Assembly (NCBI GenBank): GCA_003013855.2
Contig: ML058449.1
Span: 1,240,001 to 1,304,000, forward strand
Reading direction: 5' to 3'
Source of the DNA: Liriodendron chinense
Lineage: Eukaryota > Streptophyta > Magnoliopsida > Magnoliales > Magnoliaceae
DNA length: 64,000 nt
This document shows, piece by piece, positions 10,813 through 22,843 of this stretch; positions within the stretch are counted from its first letter, which is position 1, and every line of letters begins with the position of its first letter. The notes below the pieces were generated by a model. That model saw nothing but the letters and a program-made list of their open reading frames with translations, had not been told where the DNA came from and did no database searches. The translations under genes were made by a program, and so were the position numbers.

Positions 10813-12916
10813 CATGGGACACCCTCCCCCCCTCAAACGTGCAATCTCTCTCTTCTCTCTCTCATACTCTTTCTTTCTTCAAGTTTCCTCTCTCTTCTTT
10901 GGTGGTCCTTTGCTCTTTTCAAGTGGTGGGCCTTAGAGAAATCTTGGGACAGCAAGGTGGTCCTTCTTTGGTGAGTGGTAAAGGTATGGACCACTTCCTT
11001 TCTCTTTCTTGTCCTTTTCCATCTTCATTGTCTCTTCTCATGATCCTTTTTCTTTTTCATGTAGCTATTCAAAGGGGTGTGAAGGTGGGCCCAAGCATTC
11101 TTGATCTTTTCTTAGATCTCAAGTCTTTCAAAGGTGGTGCTTGGAGAAGGACATTGCAAGCTCTCCACTTCATCATTTTTTCCTTTTTCACACTCCCTCC
11201 ATGTGCATGTAAGGAGTAATTTTGCCATGTCATCAAGTGTGCATGGCAAAATACTCTATCTTTTTCATGGGAGTTGGGCCTCTTTTCATGTGTATCAAAT
11301 GGACTCAAAGTGAAGTCATGGCCCTTGGTGTATTTGATGGGCCCAATGCTTCATTTTGGGCTCCCTCATGCTTTCTTGCCTTTGTCATTTTTCCTTTGGA
11401 ACTATCCTTTCTTTTCCCTCTTCTTTTCAAGATTTGGGCCCATGGGCATGGTAGGGCCCATCTTAAGTTTTGGGCTCATGGGGCTCACTTTGGGTGACCC
11501 CATCTTTCTTTACATGTGTATGGATCAAGGTGGCTAGCCCATTCTTCATTTTGGATCTCAAGTGGGCTAGTTTTCCTAGGTGGGCTTATATGGACAAGTA
11601 GCCCAAGTCTTCCACTATTTCTTTGATTATGATGTACATCTTTGCACAAAGTGTGGTGGGCTCCTTGGAGTTTTTCATGTGGATGGGCTTTTGGGCCTTC
11701 ATTGAAACTTGGGCACTTCTTTGAACCATGTGTGCCCCACTACACTTTGTTCATGTAGGCTTTTTCTTTTCATGCTTTCTCTCTTGATGGATGGAGGACT
11801 TGAGTTACTTGACCATCTACAAGTCCCATGAGTGAGTTGTTCCCACTAATCTCACTAAGTTCAAATGGCTTCCTTTGTGGTAGGAATGTGATTCTCAAGA
11901 GTTTCCCTTTAATGTTATCAACCTCAACTGGATGATCCTCAAGTGAGTGTCCATACAACCATAGCTCCTTGAACTTTTCTATGGGGGCTTGGTGGATCAC
12001 CCATCATCATTCAAATATGAGTGATTTCTTCTTCCATTTGTGAGAAGGAATGGTACCCATAAGTTACCCATTTTTGTCCCATGCCTTGGGACATTTTGGA
12101 TTTTGATCTTCAAGTGGGCTATGTGTACCATTCTTATCCATTTTCATGATGGTTGGGTGACTCATCAAGCCATGCTCTTTTGTGCTCAAATGGTCTCCCT
12201 TTTGGTGAAAAAGTTGGTGCACATAAGTTGCCCAAACTTGCCTTTTCATGGGTATTTTCAACTTTGATTCTTCATGTGGGCTATGTGCATCGACTTTCTA
12301 CCCTTAGCTTCTTTGATTCATATGTTTGTGGGTAGACCTCCTTGTTGCATTTTCGTGGTCAAAATTTTCATCAAGATGAGGCACATAAGGTTGCCCATGG
12401 TTAACCCATGAATGGGTCCTCATGTTCTTCAAGTGGGCTATGTGCTCTCTTCAATCCATTGAGATGAGGCATTTGGGTTGCTCTTGGGGACCCGTTTCCT
12501 TTCTATTCCCCACTTGTCCATGCATATGTGTAAAAAGATGGAGACATCCTAAGTGAGAATCATGACCTTGGCATAAAAGTGAGTCAATCCTTGGCCACAT
12601 GTGGACTTTGAAGAGGAACTTCTCATGTGCAGTAGGACTCTCATCCTTAGTTGATTTCATGGCACTTGAGTGCATTTGTTGTCCAAAATGTGTCCTTGGA
12701 TGATGGACTTTTCTTACCTGAGGCATGCCATGCCACCTTCTTTAAGGCAGGCCTTACTTTTTCCAATGGGTCCAACACATATCCTAAGTGACACATGGAG
12801 TTGGACTTTAGATTTTGCATTTGAATGTGAGTCCAATCCCATGGGTTTCTTGGATGAGAATTTGGATTTTAATGGGTAAAGGATAGGGACTTACCTTGCC
12901 AAGCTTGTAGGATTCC
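10813..12916 (+). other. 2.1-kb leader of aORF1, probably with a 5'-UTR intron (element A)
   Basis: It is homologous to 1060-3169. The possible donor GTGAGT starts at 10971 and the possible acceptor GCTTGTAG ends at 12910, six bases before the aORF1 ATG at 12917. I see no conserved coding frame in it. Confidence 0.4.
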
Positions 12917-14412
12917 ATGGCGGATGGTACTAGGGGCCACCAAGTGGTTGACGAGGATGATCCTGCTTTCATTGTCCGCCGAGGGGACCACATGTGTTCC
13001 CTAGCTATGGAGCATCAACCTCTTCCTGCTATCAAGGGTCGAGGTACCAGGGATCGCTGGGACAATTGGATGAAGGAGCCACAGCCCTTGCTTGAGCGAG
13101 TACTAGATGGTACTCCTTTTGCTGGCCTCCTCACCCTACGCTTCCATAATAACGACGCCAACCGTATGATGCTTGCGGCCCTTTGTGAGAGGTGGCGGGA
13201 TGAGACCCACACCTTTCAACTCCCTTGTGGAGAATGGGGGATAACCCCTTTGGACATTTACATGCAGATAGGTTTCCCGTTTCATGGGGCAATTGTCCCT
13301 CAAGTTAGCTCTTTAGCTCCCCTCTCTTCCACTGATTGGCTGCGGCTTGTCGGTGACGTCCCTCCTGAGGGTGAATTCCAAGGCCATCAGGTGAAGATGC
13401 GATGGTTTTACAACAATTTTGCTTCCGTCGTCCCTACCACCTGAGCGAGAGGCCCTCCACAAGGCGCGGGCCATGATCACTTATGCTTTTGGATCCTTTC
13501 TTTTTTGCCATGCGAATGAGAGAGTTGATCCTAAATTTCTTCGTTTAGTCGAGGATCTTCATCACCCCTATAACTGGAATGGGGCCATCCTGACCCGTCT
13601 CTTTCAAGGTCTGGACAAGACCTGTCGGCATAGCCGGTCCTTCACAGGCTTCTGGCCTGTTGTTGAGGTACCTCTTCTTTCATCCTCTTTGGAGCCGTTT
13701 GCCTCCTTTCTCTCTCTGATCATTAAATGTACTTTCATCCAGACCTGCTTTTATGACCATTTTCCGCATCTTGCGCCGAGGATGCGAGATGACATTGAAC
13801 CCGCTCAGTATCGCCACATGTACTGGCATCAGCAGAATCGTCAGCGGAACTCCCGAGTTCCCGGGGACAATTGGCGTGCTGATATAGACGGGCTGACCGT
13901 TGAGGACGTAAGTATCTTGCTTGTCTTTGTCCTTGTACTGTACTTGTAACTGATCGTGGTAACCTCTTCTGCTGCAGTTTGCCCGGATGCCGTACGCTAG
14001 TTTCCCTCTCTACTACACACCCCAGCGCGTGGAGGCATATGATGCTTCATGTCTCCGTATTATGCTTTCTGACGCTGAGTCCTTCCAATGGTACTTGGGA
14101 GAGAGATTGCTTCGGCAAGTCACTGGGGTAGCTCGGGTCCCCTGTTCTGCACCTCCTCCAGCTGCTCGGATGCCAGCTGATGAGAGAGTTGAGGCTCTGG
14201 TGGGCCAGCCTGGCTTCCGTTTCACGATCCCGGATCGTGATTATGACGAGTGGTATCTGCTATTTGGCCAGGGGCCTTTGCTTCCTTCGCTTTACGTTCC
14301 AGGTGGCCGTCGCAGGTATGCTGGAGGTTCAGTGACTGCTCCTTTGATGGATCTTTATCGTCGGGAGCGGGACGCGAGGAGGGGCGATGATGATTATGTT
14401 GGTGACTTGTAG
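12917..14412 (+). pseudogene. aORF1 of element A: three-exon PMD protein, antisense to gag-pol, one frameshift
   Basis: This is the same gene as 3170-4665. Exons are 12917-13667, 13743-13907 and 13978-14412; introns are 13668-13742 (GTACCT..ATCCAG) and 13908-13977 (GTAAGT..TGCTGCAG). PMD signatures are again MMLAALCERWRDETHTF and LPCGEWGITPLDIYMQIGFP. Exon 1 is 751 nt instead of 750. An extra C near 13440 (ACCACCTGAGCG against ACCACTGAGCG in B) stops the first frame at about residue 175, and the rest of the exon stays open in the next frame. Exon 3 is open here where B has a stop, so the two copies are broken at different places and the ancestor was intact. The C-terminal tail is acidic and arginine-rich. 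Function in the element is unknown; Arabidopsis PMD relatives MAIN and MAIL1 act in silencing of transposable elements. Confidence 0.85.
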
Positions 14413-15005
14413 CTGGCTCTGCTTTATATGGCCTTGTACTTTTGTTTTTGTCCCCTTTTGTATCAAGCCCTTTTGGATGAATATACAGGCTTTGATTTCT
14501 CCCAAATTCCTTGGTGATGTCTGGATGCTTTGACTCTTGACTCATTCCTTCATGATTTGAGACTGCTTAGTTGCATGGGTGATGACTTGAATGGTTCAGA
14601 TTGCTTGATTAGGCCTTGTGGGCCCACTTGATGTTTAGATCTTGGATTTTGGCCCTTCTTTTGATGATCGAACCTTTGATCTTGCTGCTCCATGACTTGT
14701 GTAAGCTTTCCAATGGTTTGGATCTTGATGATTTGGCCCTTGAATGGTTCAGATTGATGGATTTGGCCCTGTGGGCCCACTTGAGACCTTAGCTTTACTT
14801 TGGGGCACTTCTTTTGATGATTTGTGAGGTTAGGAATGCTTCTCATGGTGTGGATGATGGCTTGAACGTCTCTGATCGCTTGATTTGGCTTTGTGGGCCC
14901 ACTTGATGATTAGATCTTGGATTCTGGCCCTTCTTGTGATGATCAAACCTTTGATCTTGTTGTTTCATGGCTCATGTAGGTTCTTCAATGGTTTGGATCA
15001 TGATG
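14413..15005. repeat. Spacer between aORF1 and aORF2 with three GTGGGCCCAC palindromes (element A)
   Basis: There is no gene. Imperfect repeats match 4666-5238, with GTGGGCCCAC at about 14618, 14770 and 14894. It also gives the empty-site version of A's own insertion point (ATGGCTCAT near 14966). Confidence 0.6.
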
Positions 15006-15159
15006 ATCTAGTCTTTGAATGGCTTGGATTGCTTGTGGCCCCCACTTGATCACCTTTCCCCTTCTTTGGCTTGATCAGCCATATTCCGGTCACATTGCTT
15101 CAGTGATTGGACCAGTGGGGCACCTTTTGTATGATCTTGATCATCTTCAGTTGAAATTT

Positions 15160-15305
15160 GGAGTGGACCGGAGCCTTGGGCGGCCCACGGAGCGCCATCT
15201 GCTGACGTGGACTGTCAGCCTCACCTACCAAAAGCCCCGGAGCCAATCCCGCGGAGAGAGGGGATCTGCGTCCGTACGGGCGGCCCAGGGCAGGCCGCCC
15301 AGAGC
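15160..15305 (+). promoter_or_regulatory. GC-rich palindromic module upstream of aORF2 (element A)
   Basis: At 15275-15300 the plus strand reads CGTACGGGCGGCCCA, then GGGCAGGCCGCCC. The LTR carries almost the same sequence on its own sense strand (CGTACGGGCGGCCCA then TGGCAGGCCGCCC), about 35 bp before its TATA box. I see no convincing TATA box here, so the transcription start of aORF2 is unresolved. The matching module in element B is at about 29697-29727. Confidence 0.45.
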
Positions 15306-15560
15306 TCGTCTCTTGAGCGGCCTGGGCTGGCTCGTGCTCGGACATTCTCTGGTCCCTGTTGCTGCTGTCCCCACCTGCTGTGTACGTTCAGGTTCGATTC
15401 CAACAATGAATCTTCTCTTGTCTCCTCTTTCATCATCATCTTGTCCTCATCTTGCCTTGTGCTTTCTTGGGCCATGGATGGTGGGGATTTATGGGCTGTG
15501 GGGGCTGTCCAAGGTGGGTCCCACACTTCAGATCTTCAACTGAGCTTTGATAATGGGGAG

Positions 15561-18024
15561 ATGCCTTTAATGGATGGGGTAGATGGGGCATTGAATGGAA
15601 GCATTGATGAGGGGCTAGGGATGGTGGTTGGTGGAGCTTTGAATGGCTCCATTAATGGTGGGATGGCTGGATTTTCTGATTTGAATGGGCCCCTCATTAT
15701 GGGAGGAATGGATGGTATGGATGAGATGATGGGATGGGACATAGGTGAGGCTATGCATCCCTTGAGTGTGGGTCCCATGGATGATGTGATGGACGGTGAT
15801 GATGGGACTATGAGGGACATAGATGGGCTGATCTCATGTCTGGATGGTATGGATGGCTCAGATGGTACCTTTGACGGTTTGGATGCTCTGGATGAGGGCC
15901 GAGATGTGCGGTATACTTGTTTGGGTGGACTTGATGTGATCATTGATGATGTCCCCTTGATGATGGACGGTGTAGGATGCCTCGATGATCCCTTTGATCG
16001 GCCAGGATGATGACTGGATCCATGATTTTCTGTTGGAGGGGGCCGCAGGTCCAGATCTGACCATTGATTCTTCGACCGGGGCTGCCCGGACCCTTTTTGA
16101 TGGTTCAGATGTATTCTTTGACGGTCAGGTTGGTCAGGATGCCACGATGTGCGGTGTGATCCTCACTGATGGCTCTTTTGATGGAGAGCATTGTCCTTCT
16201 TTTAATCGTCGGTCTTTTGCGCACTCTGTTCATGAGGTGGGCGAGTCTTCTCATGCGGCTGAGATTATGACAGTTTCAGATGGCGATGCGACCATATCAG
16301 ACATAGCCGCCACTGAGGGCCGATCAGGGGTTGTCGAGTCGGCAGAGGTTCCAGCTTTTCCTTCTCCTTCGCCTGTTGACCTTCCGATCCTCGATGAGCT
16401 GTCCTCGATTTCTGGGCCTTTTGTGCTGGAGGGGATACCGGTGAGGACTTGTCAGCTGCTTCCTCGTTCTTCTTGCTCGCCACGACTGCTTGCTTGGCTT
16501 GACAGCTTGTCAGTTTATGAGATTCGAGATTTGGAGTCCTATGGCTTTGGCAGTCTGATTCATATGGCTAGAGTTGACATTGACTGGAGGATGCTCGGAG
16601 CTGCCTTGATTGACTGGGTCCCTTCGTTGAACTTGTTTGCGTTCAACGATATGGAGATGGGGCCTTCTTTGGAGGAGCTTGCACGCTTGACAGGCCTACC
16701 CTGGGATTATGCCCAGTATTTTTCGCCGAAGACATCGCCGAAGACTGCTACACCGCAGAACTGGTTTGGGATCCCCTATCTTGTTCGACCTGCAGCTAGT
16801 GGCCAGGATGCTGTAGTGTTCTCTTTGGACCTGCTGTATGATCTTTTTTCGGGTCCCCAGAGTACGGCTGGTTCTACCTTTGCTCGGAACGCACTGATGT
16901 TTTGCTTGATTGCTGAGGTGCTGTTCTCGGGATGGCGCAGGTCCCAGACTCCTTTGCTTTTTGAGGTGATGAGCCGAGCTGTCCGTCGGCAGGGGATCAT
17001 TTCTCTCATCTTGGCCGAGCTATTTGATGGGCTGACCGACTGTGCCCTGGGCCGCACTCGTGTCCTTCGCGGCTGTTGTGCTTTCCTTCAGGTATCTTTT
17101 CTGCACCTTTTTTCTTCTTGCTTTGCTAGGAATTATTTTGCTCTAGCTGAACTTCTTTTGCTTTCTGTGATCAGGTATGGCTATGGGAGCGTCTTTCTCT
17201 GACCGTTCCTGTACCTCTTCCTGGCATCCCGGGCTCTGACATTATGCGTTATATCATCGAGTTCCTTCCTCATACAGCCAGGATGAGCGAGCCCCTGTAT
17301 CGCAGGATGTTCGCTGAACTTCGTGACTGGAACGTTCGTTGGGAGTCATCTTGGCTTTCACTTCCTCCAGTGCTTTGCGATGCACACCGCCATCCTCTGA
17401 TGTTGGTAGGCTTTCGATCCTACTTTTCTTACCATCCGATCCGGTTCCTGCGGCAGTTTGGGTATGAGCAGGATGTTCCTCCTTTTGCTTTCACGGGTAT
17501 CGGGCGTCGAGTACTCCCCTCTAGATCTTCTGACTTCAGGACCCGGATTGATTGTTCCTGGGCGAGTTATTTGACAGCTGATTTGTTGGGATTTGAGCTG
17601 CGGACTTTTCCGATGGCGACCGCCCCATATCAGTACTGGGCTGCTGAGCAGTCTTTGTATCGACGTATCCCTTGTTGGCACCAGACTGCTGATGAGGATG
17701 AGCAGGATATTCTTGGAGATGCTGGCTCTTCATCTGGTTCATATGAACCTTTTGAGGAGCGCCCTTTTGTCGATCCTGGCTTCCTTTTGGCCACTCATGG
17801 CCATCTGCTGTCTGAGATCTCTGCACTTCGGTATCATTGCGAGATGATGTCGAGGAGATTGGCTGCCGATCAGGAGATTGTCTGATGAGGAGACAGCGAT
17901 CCGTACCCTTGAGCGCGATGAGGCGCATTACCTGCGTATGGAGGTGAGCAGGTTGAGAGCGAGACTATCTTTTTATGAGTCAGAGGACTCACCTGATGTG
18001 GCCGAGGAGGAGGGTAGAGATTGA
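15561..18024 (+). pseudogene. aORF2 of element A: two-exon PMD-like protein, antisense to gag-pol, two frameshifts
   Basis: Exon 1 is 15561-17091 and exon 2 is 17175-18024. The intron is 17092-17174 (GTATCT..GTGATCAG). Without damage the product would be about 792 aa. The N-terminal 150 or so residues are low-complexity and rich in Asp, Gly and Met. A PMD-like region follows (FNDMEMGPSLEELARLTGLP, then VWLWERL at the exon 2 start). The C-terminus is charged and may be a coiled coil (DEETAIRTLERDEAHYLRME in B). Two single-base insertions relative to element B break it: one G near 15973 and one base near 17873. The start is the ATG that gives equal exon length in both copies; in A the frame is also open upstream to about 15471, so an earlier start is possible. 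It is clearly different in sequence from aORF1. Confidence 0.78.
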
Positions 18025-19188
18025 TTGTGTTGGCCACCTGCACACTGATTTTTGCATATATGATTGATGATGATGCATTTTTTTGTATTTTTGAAAAAGA
18101 TGATATGTGTAAGAGAAATATAATGCATTTAATTGAAAAGAGAAAAAACTGTTTGAAAATCTACTGTGCCATGAGTTGTCTTGTGAGTGTGTCTGGATTT
18201 TGTGTCGGGATATAGGAATCAGAACTGGGGCTCGGTCAATGATTTGACCGATATCTCGAGATTTGACTTGCTTGATCCTTTGGTTCCCTAGAGATGTAGG
18301 CAACGGAAACTCTCGTTTCCTGAGATTGTCAGAGTCTGTAGAGTTCTTCGCTCCTGACTGCGCTTCTTCTTGTTCTTGAACTGTAACCGCTTGAACTGAT
18401 CTGGACCGTCTGCTTTCTTGGTACCTGCACTTTTATTTTTTCTTTTCTTTTTTTTTCTTTTTTTTTTCATTTTGAGCCATTTTTGCCTGTAGTGCTCTTT
18501 CGAGTTTTCACCACAGCCGGCTTTTTCCCGTCATTTTTGCCCGTGGCGCCCTTTCAGGTTTTCACCACGTCCCGGGTATTTGGTCTTGCCTGCCCCTTGG
18601 CAGCTGTGCTGTTTTTACCCTTGGCGCCCTTTCAGGTTTTCACCAAGTCCGCTGTATGCCCACTGTTTTTACTCGGAGCGCCCTTTCGGGTTTTCACTCC
18701 GCCCTCTTTGTTTAGGCACACATTTTCTTTTTTCCTCTTTTTTTTTTCTTTTCTTTTCTGGATCTCTGGATAACTGCGGCGGCTAGAGGTCGGGAATCCG
18801 TCGTTGCCGGCCGATGGCAGTCCTTCAGCCCTTATCCTGAGTTACGATAATAGAGCTGTCGGTCTTTGCTAAAGACCCCTCTGAGATGGATGGATGGATG
18901 ACTGTGTTTCTTCTTGGGTTGATTTTTTCTTGGGTGCCTTGCTTTGGCTTCCCTTTTTCTTTCTCTTTTCTTCTTTTCTTTTCTTTTTCTTTTTCTTTTG
19001 CATTCTTTTTCTCTCTCTTTTTTTTTGTATTCTTTTTGAATCCCCCCCTCTTTTTTTTGTATTTTTCTCTTTTGGAGTCCCCTTATTTGAAACACTTGTT
19101 GGTGGACGGGAATGATTTCTCAGAGATCTTAGCTTTGACCCCTTGACTTCAGCTCTATTAAAGTAACTCTTGATAAGGTCAGAATGAC
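18025..19188. repeat. Region between the converging ends of aORF2 and pol: short tandem repeats and polypurine/polypyrimidine tracts (element A)
   Basis: There is no gene. Four copies of a unit with GGCGCCCTTTCRGGTTTTCACC (or close variants) start near 18491, 18544, 18623 and 18677. CT-rich tracts at about 18435-18475, 18720-18765 and 18945-19070 are long polypurine tracts on the element's sense strand. In element B the matching repeats are open on the minus strand as repeated VKTRKGA; in A two of them read VKT then stop, so coding is doubtful. Confidence 0.7.
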
Positions 19189-20920
19189 TTACCCGTGAAA
19201 GATCTTCACGTTGTCGGCGTTGGTTGGCTCAGGAAGATCCACCCCTCTCATGCTGGTGAGTCTGAGGGCGCCTCCAGGAAGTACTTCTCTGATGATCAGT
19301 GGCCCGTCCCACGAGGGTTTGAACTTTCCTCTGGGATCTGGAAGGTGCGACGGTAGAATCTTCTTCATGACCATGTCGCCTACCTTGAAGCTCCTTTTTC
19401 GGACTCTCTTGTTGTAAGCCCGAGCGATCCTTTTCTGATAGCACTGTGAATGACTTAGTGCACGCATGCGTTTTTCATCTGCTAGCTGCAACTGATCGAA
19501 TCTGGCCCGTTGCCATTCTCCTTCTTCAATTCCGCTTTCGAGTAACACTCGTAGTGATGGTATTTCCACCTCGACTGGTAGGACTGCTTCCATTCCGTAA
19601 GTAAGCTCGAAAGGAGTAACGCCCGTAGCAGACCGTACAGACGTTCGATAGGCCCAAAGTGCATATGGGAGCATATCTGACCAATCTCGATATGTCACGA
19701 CCATCTTCTCGAGTATCCTGACGATTGTCTTGTTTGCGGCTTCTACCCCACCATTCATCTGGGGACGGTAGGGGCTTGATCGATGACGTTGGATCTTGAA
19801 CTTGCTGAGGAAGTCATCCATCTTCTTGTTGACGAACGGGGTCCCATTATCTGTGATGATGGCATTAGGGATTCCATATCGGCATATGATGTTGTTCTTC
19901 ATGAATTTGATCACTTGAGATGCTGCAATCGTGGTGTATGAGGCTGCCTCTACCCACTTGGTGAAGTAGTCGACTGCCACAAGTATGTACTCGTGACCAT
20001 TTGATGCTTTGGGACTGATCTTGCCGATGATGTCGAGTCCCCACATGGAGAAGGGCCAGGGGGTGGTCAGGTTGTATAACTCTGATGATGGGGCATGGAT
20101 TTGATTCGCATGCTCTTGACACTTGAAGCATTTTCTGACGTGCTTGCAACAGTCTGTCTCCATGGTGAGCCAGTAGTAGCCGAGTCGTAGAATCTTCTTT
20201 GCCATCATGTGCCCATTCATGTGTGGGCCACAGATTCCTTCGTGTATTTCTTTCATGATCTTTGCAGCTTCTGTTTCATCGACGCATCGGAGGAGGATGT
20301 GATTATAGGATCGCTTGTAGAGAACTTCGCCACTGATGGTGAACTGGCCGGCCAAACGTTGGATGGTTCGGCGATCTGTTGCTGTTGCTGATTCTGGATA
20401 CTCCTGGGTTTCGAGATATTGCTTGATGTCGGCATACCAGGGTTTGTCAGGGACAGCTTCGGCTTCTTCTATTTGCAGGCAAAAAGCAGGTTCTTCTTGA
20501 ATTTCGACTGTGAGCTCCCATTCTGAAGCTCCTTTTGGGATCTCGAGCATTGATGCGAGCGTGGCGAGAGCATCTGCAAACTGGTTCTTGGCTCTGGGCA
20601 TGTATGAGAAGGTGATTTCCTTGAATTCTTCGATCAGATTGTCAAGATACACATGATATGGTATCAACTTCTCGTCTTTGGTCTTCCATTCGCCATTGGT
20701 CTGATTGATGATAAGCTGTGAGTCTCCAAATACTCGTAGCTTCTTGACGCCCAAGATTATGGCTTCCCTTAAGCCAGCGATGCATGCTTCGTACTCTGCC
20801 ATGTTGTTGGTGCACTCGAATGCGATGCGCCTCGAGATAGGAATAGGGACATCATCTGGAGAGTAGAGGATTGCTCCAATACCACTCCCTTTAGAATTTG
20901 CTGCGCCGTCGAAGAATAAC
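19189..20920 (-). CDS. pol of element A, C-terminal part: archaeal-type RNase H and integrase
   Basis: The N-terminal part is a second RNase H domain (FFDGAANSKGSGIGAIL, NNMAEYEACIAGL, FGDSQLIINQ, with the Asp and Glu residues expected). Finding it after the RT-linked RNase H is typical of Tat/Ogre elements. Integrase follows: a zinc-binding part (CCKHVRKCFKCQEH, about 20110-20160), then the catalytic core with D in MWGLDIIG, D in TDNGTPF and E in NGGVEAAN, and a C-terminal domain ending near SWDGPLIIREVLPGG. The stop is at 19189. The frame is continuous from about 20920 and lies one base off the preceding RNase H frame because of an extra T at 20921. The product would cut and join cDNA ends in the nucleus. 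Confidence 0.92.
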
Positions 20921-22796
20921 TGTCCATTCATCTTTCTTCTTCTTTTCTTCCTCTTCAATGAGCAAGAGATCTTCATCAGGGAAGAATGTCTTGAGCGGCT
21001 GATAGTCCAGGAGAGAGTGAGCCGCAAGATGATCGGCGAGGGCCTGTCCCTTGATTGCCTTTTGAGTGACATAGGTGATGTCGAACTCAGACAAGAGTAG
21101 CTGCCATTTAGCTATCCTTCCAGTGAGTGCCGGTTTCTCGAACAGGTACTTGAGCGGATCCATGTGAGCGAGAAGGAGAATAGGGAATGCAATCATGTAT
21201 TGACGGAGTCGCTGAGTTGCCCAGACTAGGGCGAGGCAAGTCTTCTCGATCGGGGAATACCTGGTCTCGTAGTCGGTGAACTTTCGACTCAAATAGTATA
21301 TTGCTTGTTCTTTCTTCCCGGTTCTCGTCGTGTTGGCCGAGGACACAGCCAATGGCTTCTGCTGCTACCGAGATGTATAACAATAGTGGTCGTCCAGGAG
21401 TGGGAGGCACTAGGACTGGAGGATTCATGAGATATTTCTTGATGCGGTTGAAGGCGACTTGGCAATCGTCATTCCATTCTTTTGGGACGTTCTTCCGAAG
21501 GAGCTTGAATATGGGCTCACAGATAGGTGTGAGCTGTGCGATGAAGCGACTGATGTATTGAATTCTGCCGAGGAAGCCACGAATTTCTTTCTCTGTTCTA
21601 GGAGGGGGCATCTCGATGATTGCTCTGGTTTTGGTCTCGTCGACCCTGATGCCATCCTCGCTCACCATAAAGCCGAGGAGCTTACCTCCCATTGCACCGA
21701 AGACACATTTCTGAGGGTTGAGGCGAAGCTTGTACTTTTCTAATCTGTTGAATAACTTCTTCAGATCTTCAAAGTGTCCTTCAATTGTGCGAGATTTGAC
21801 GATCATGTCGTCCACATATACTTCGAGCTCTTTGTTCATCATGTCGTGGAATAGTGCTGTCATTGCTCGCTGATATGTTGCTCCTGCGTTCTTCAGACCG
21901 AACGGCATTACCCTGTAACAGAAGGTTCCCCAGGGAGTGATGAACGATGTCTTCTCGCGATCTTCGACGGCCATCTTGATCTGATTGTAACCTGAGAACC
22001 CGTCCATGAATGAGAAGATCTTGTATCCTGCAGTGTTGTCGACTAGAGTGTCGATATGTGGCAAAGGGAAGTCATCTTTTGGACTGGCTTTGTTGAGATC
22101 TCGGAAGTCGATGCACATTCGAACCTTGCCGTCCTTCTTTGGTACTGGCACGATGTTGGCGAGCCATTCAGGGTAGTTGGAGACTACCAAGAATCCCGCG
22201 TTGTACTGCTTGATGACTTCATCTCGGACTTTCAGAGCCCATTCTGGCTTCATTCTTCGAAGTTTTTGCTTCACTGGCTTCATATCTGCCTTGGTTGGCA
22301 GATGGTGTACAACGAGCTCTTCATCGAGCCCCGGCATGTCTTCATATGAGAACGCGAAGTTGGACAATCTTGGAGCTAGGAACTCTATCATTTTCTGTTT
22401 CATCTCAGGTGGCAACGATTTTCCAATGCGTACTTCCCTAGGGATCTCAGGCGTCCCCAAGTTTACTATCTCGAAATCATCGGCTACAACATTGGCTTTA
22501 GATTCGAACTTTTTGAGGAGATCCTCTAGTTCGGGAGCTGGATCATCATCTTCCTCGTCCCGAGCTTCGTCCAGACCCATGAGCTCAAAGTCTAATTCGA
22601 TGTCGAAATCATATGATTCGACTTCAAACTCATGCGACTCTTTAGACGAACTTGGCACACTATTGAATGCAGGGAAAGAAATATTTTTTGATTTTTGAGA
22701 TTTTTCTGAAATTGAGATGCTAGATGTTTTTGGTTTTTGAAAGTTTTTTATTTTTTTGGCTTTTCGAAATTCACGGGACTTTGAACAAGTGGGCAT
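20921..22796 (-). pseudogene. pol of element A, N-terminal part: reverse transcriptase and RNase H, frameshifted
   Basis: After an acidic linker (DEARDEEDDDPAPELEDLL) comes a full Ty3/gypsy reverse transcriptase: KVRMCIDFRDLNKASPKDDFPLPHI (residues about 220-245), SFMDGFSGYNQI, FCYRVMPFGLKNAGATYQR and the active-site YVDD in VYVDDMIVKS (about 21793-21828). The first RNase H follows (YLSRKFTDYETRYSPIEKT, to LADHLAAH). An extra T at 21322-21323 moves RNase H into another frame, and a second insertion at 20921 moves the rest again; element B lacks both. The first ATG in frame is 22796, but the frame is open upstream through the A10 run at the end of gag-pro, so pol is more likely made by frameshifting than from this ATG. 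Confidence 0.9.
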
Positions 22797-22843
22797 TGCA
22801 GACCATGATTGAGCCCAACTTGTTCCAAAGTTCCGGTCGCTGC

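Noticed and set aside
15019..15543. 174-aa plus-strand ORF upstream of aORF2
   Set aside because: No domain, a different frame from aORF2, and not kept in the same frame in element B; treated as leader or promoter sequence.
22177..22698. 173-aa serine-rich plus-strand ORF
   Set aside because: Shadow of the minus-strand pol linker; the Ser-rich run is the complement of the Asp/Glu-rich stretch.
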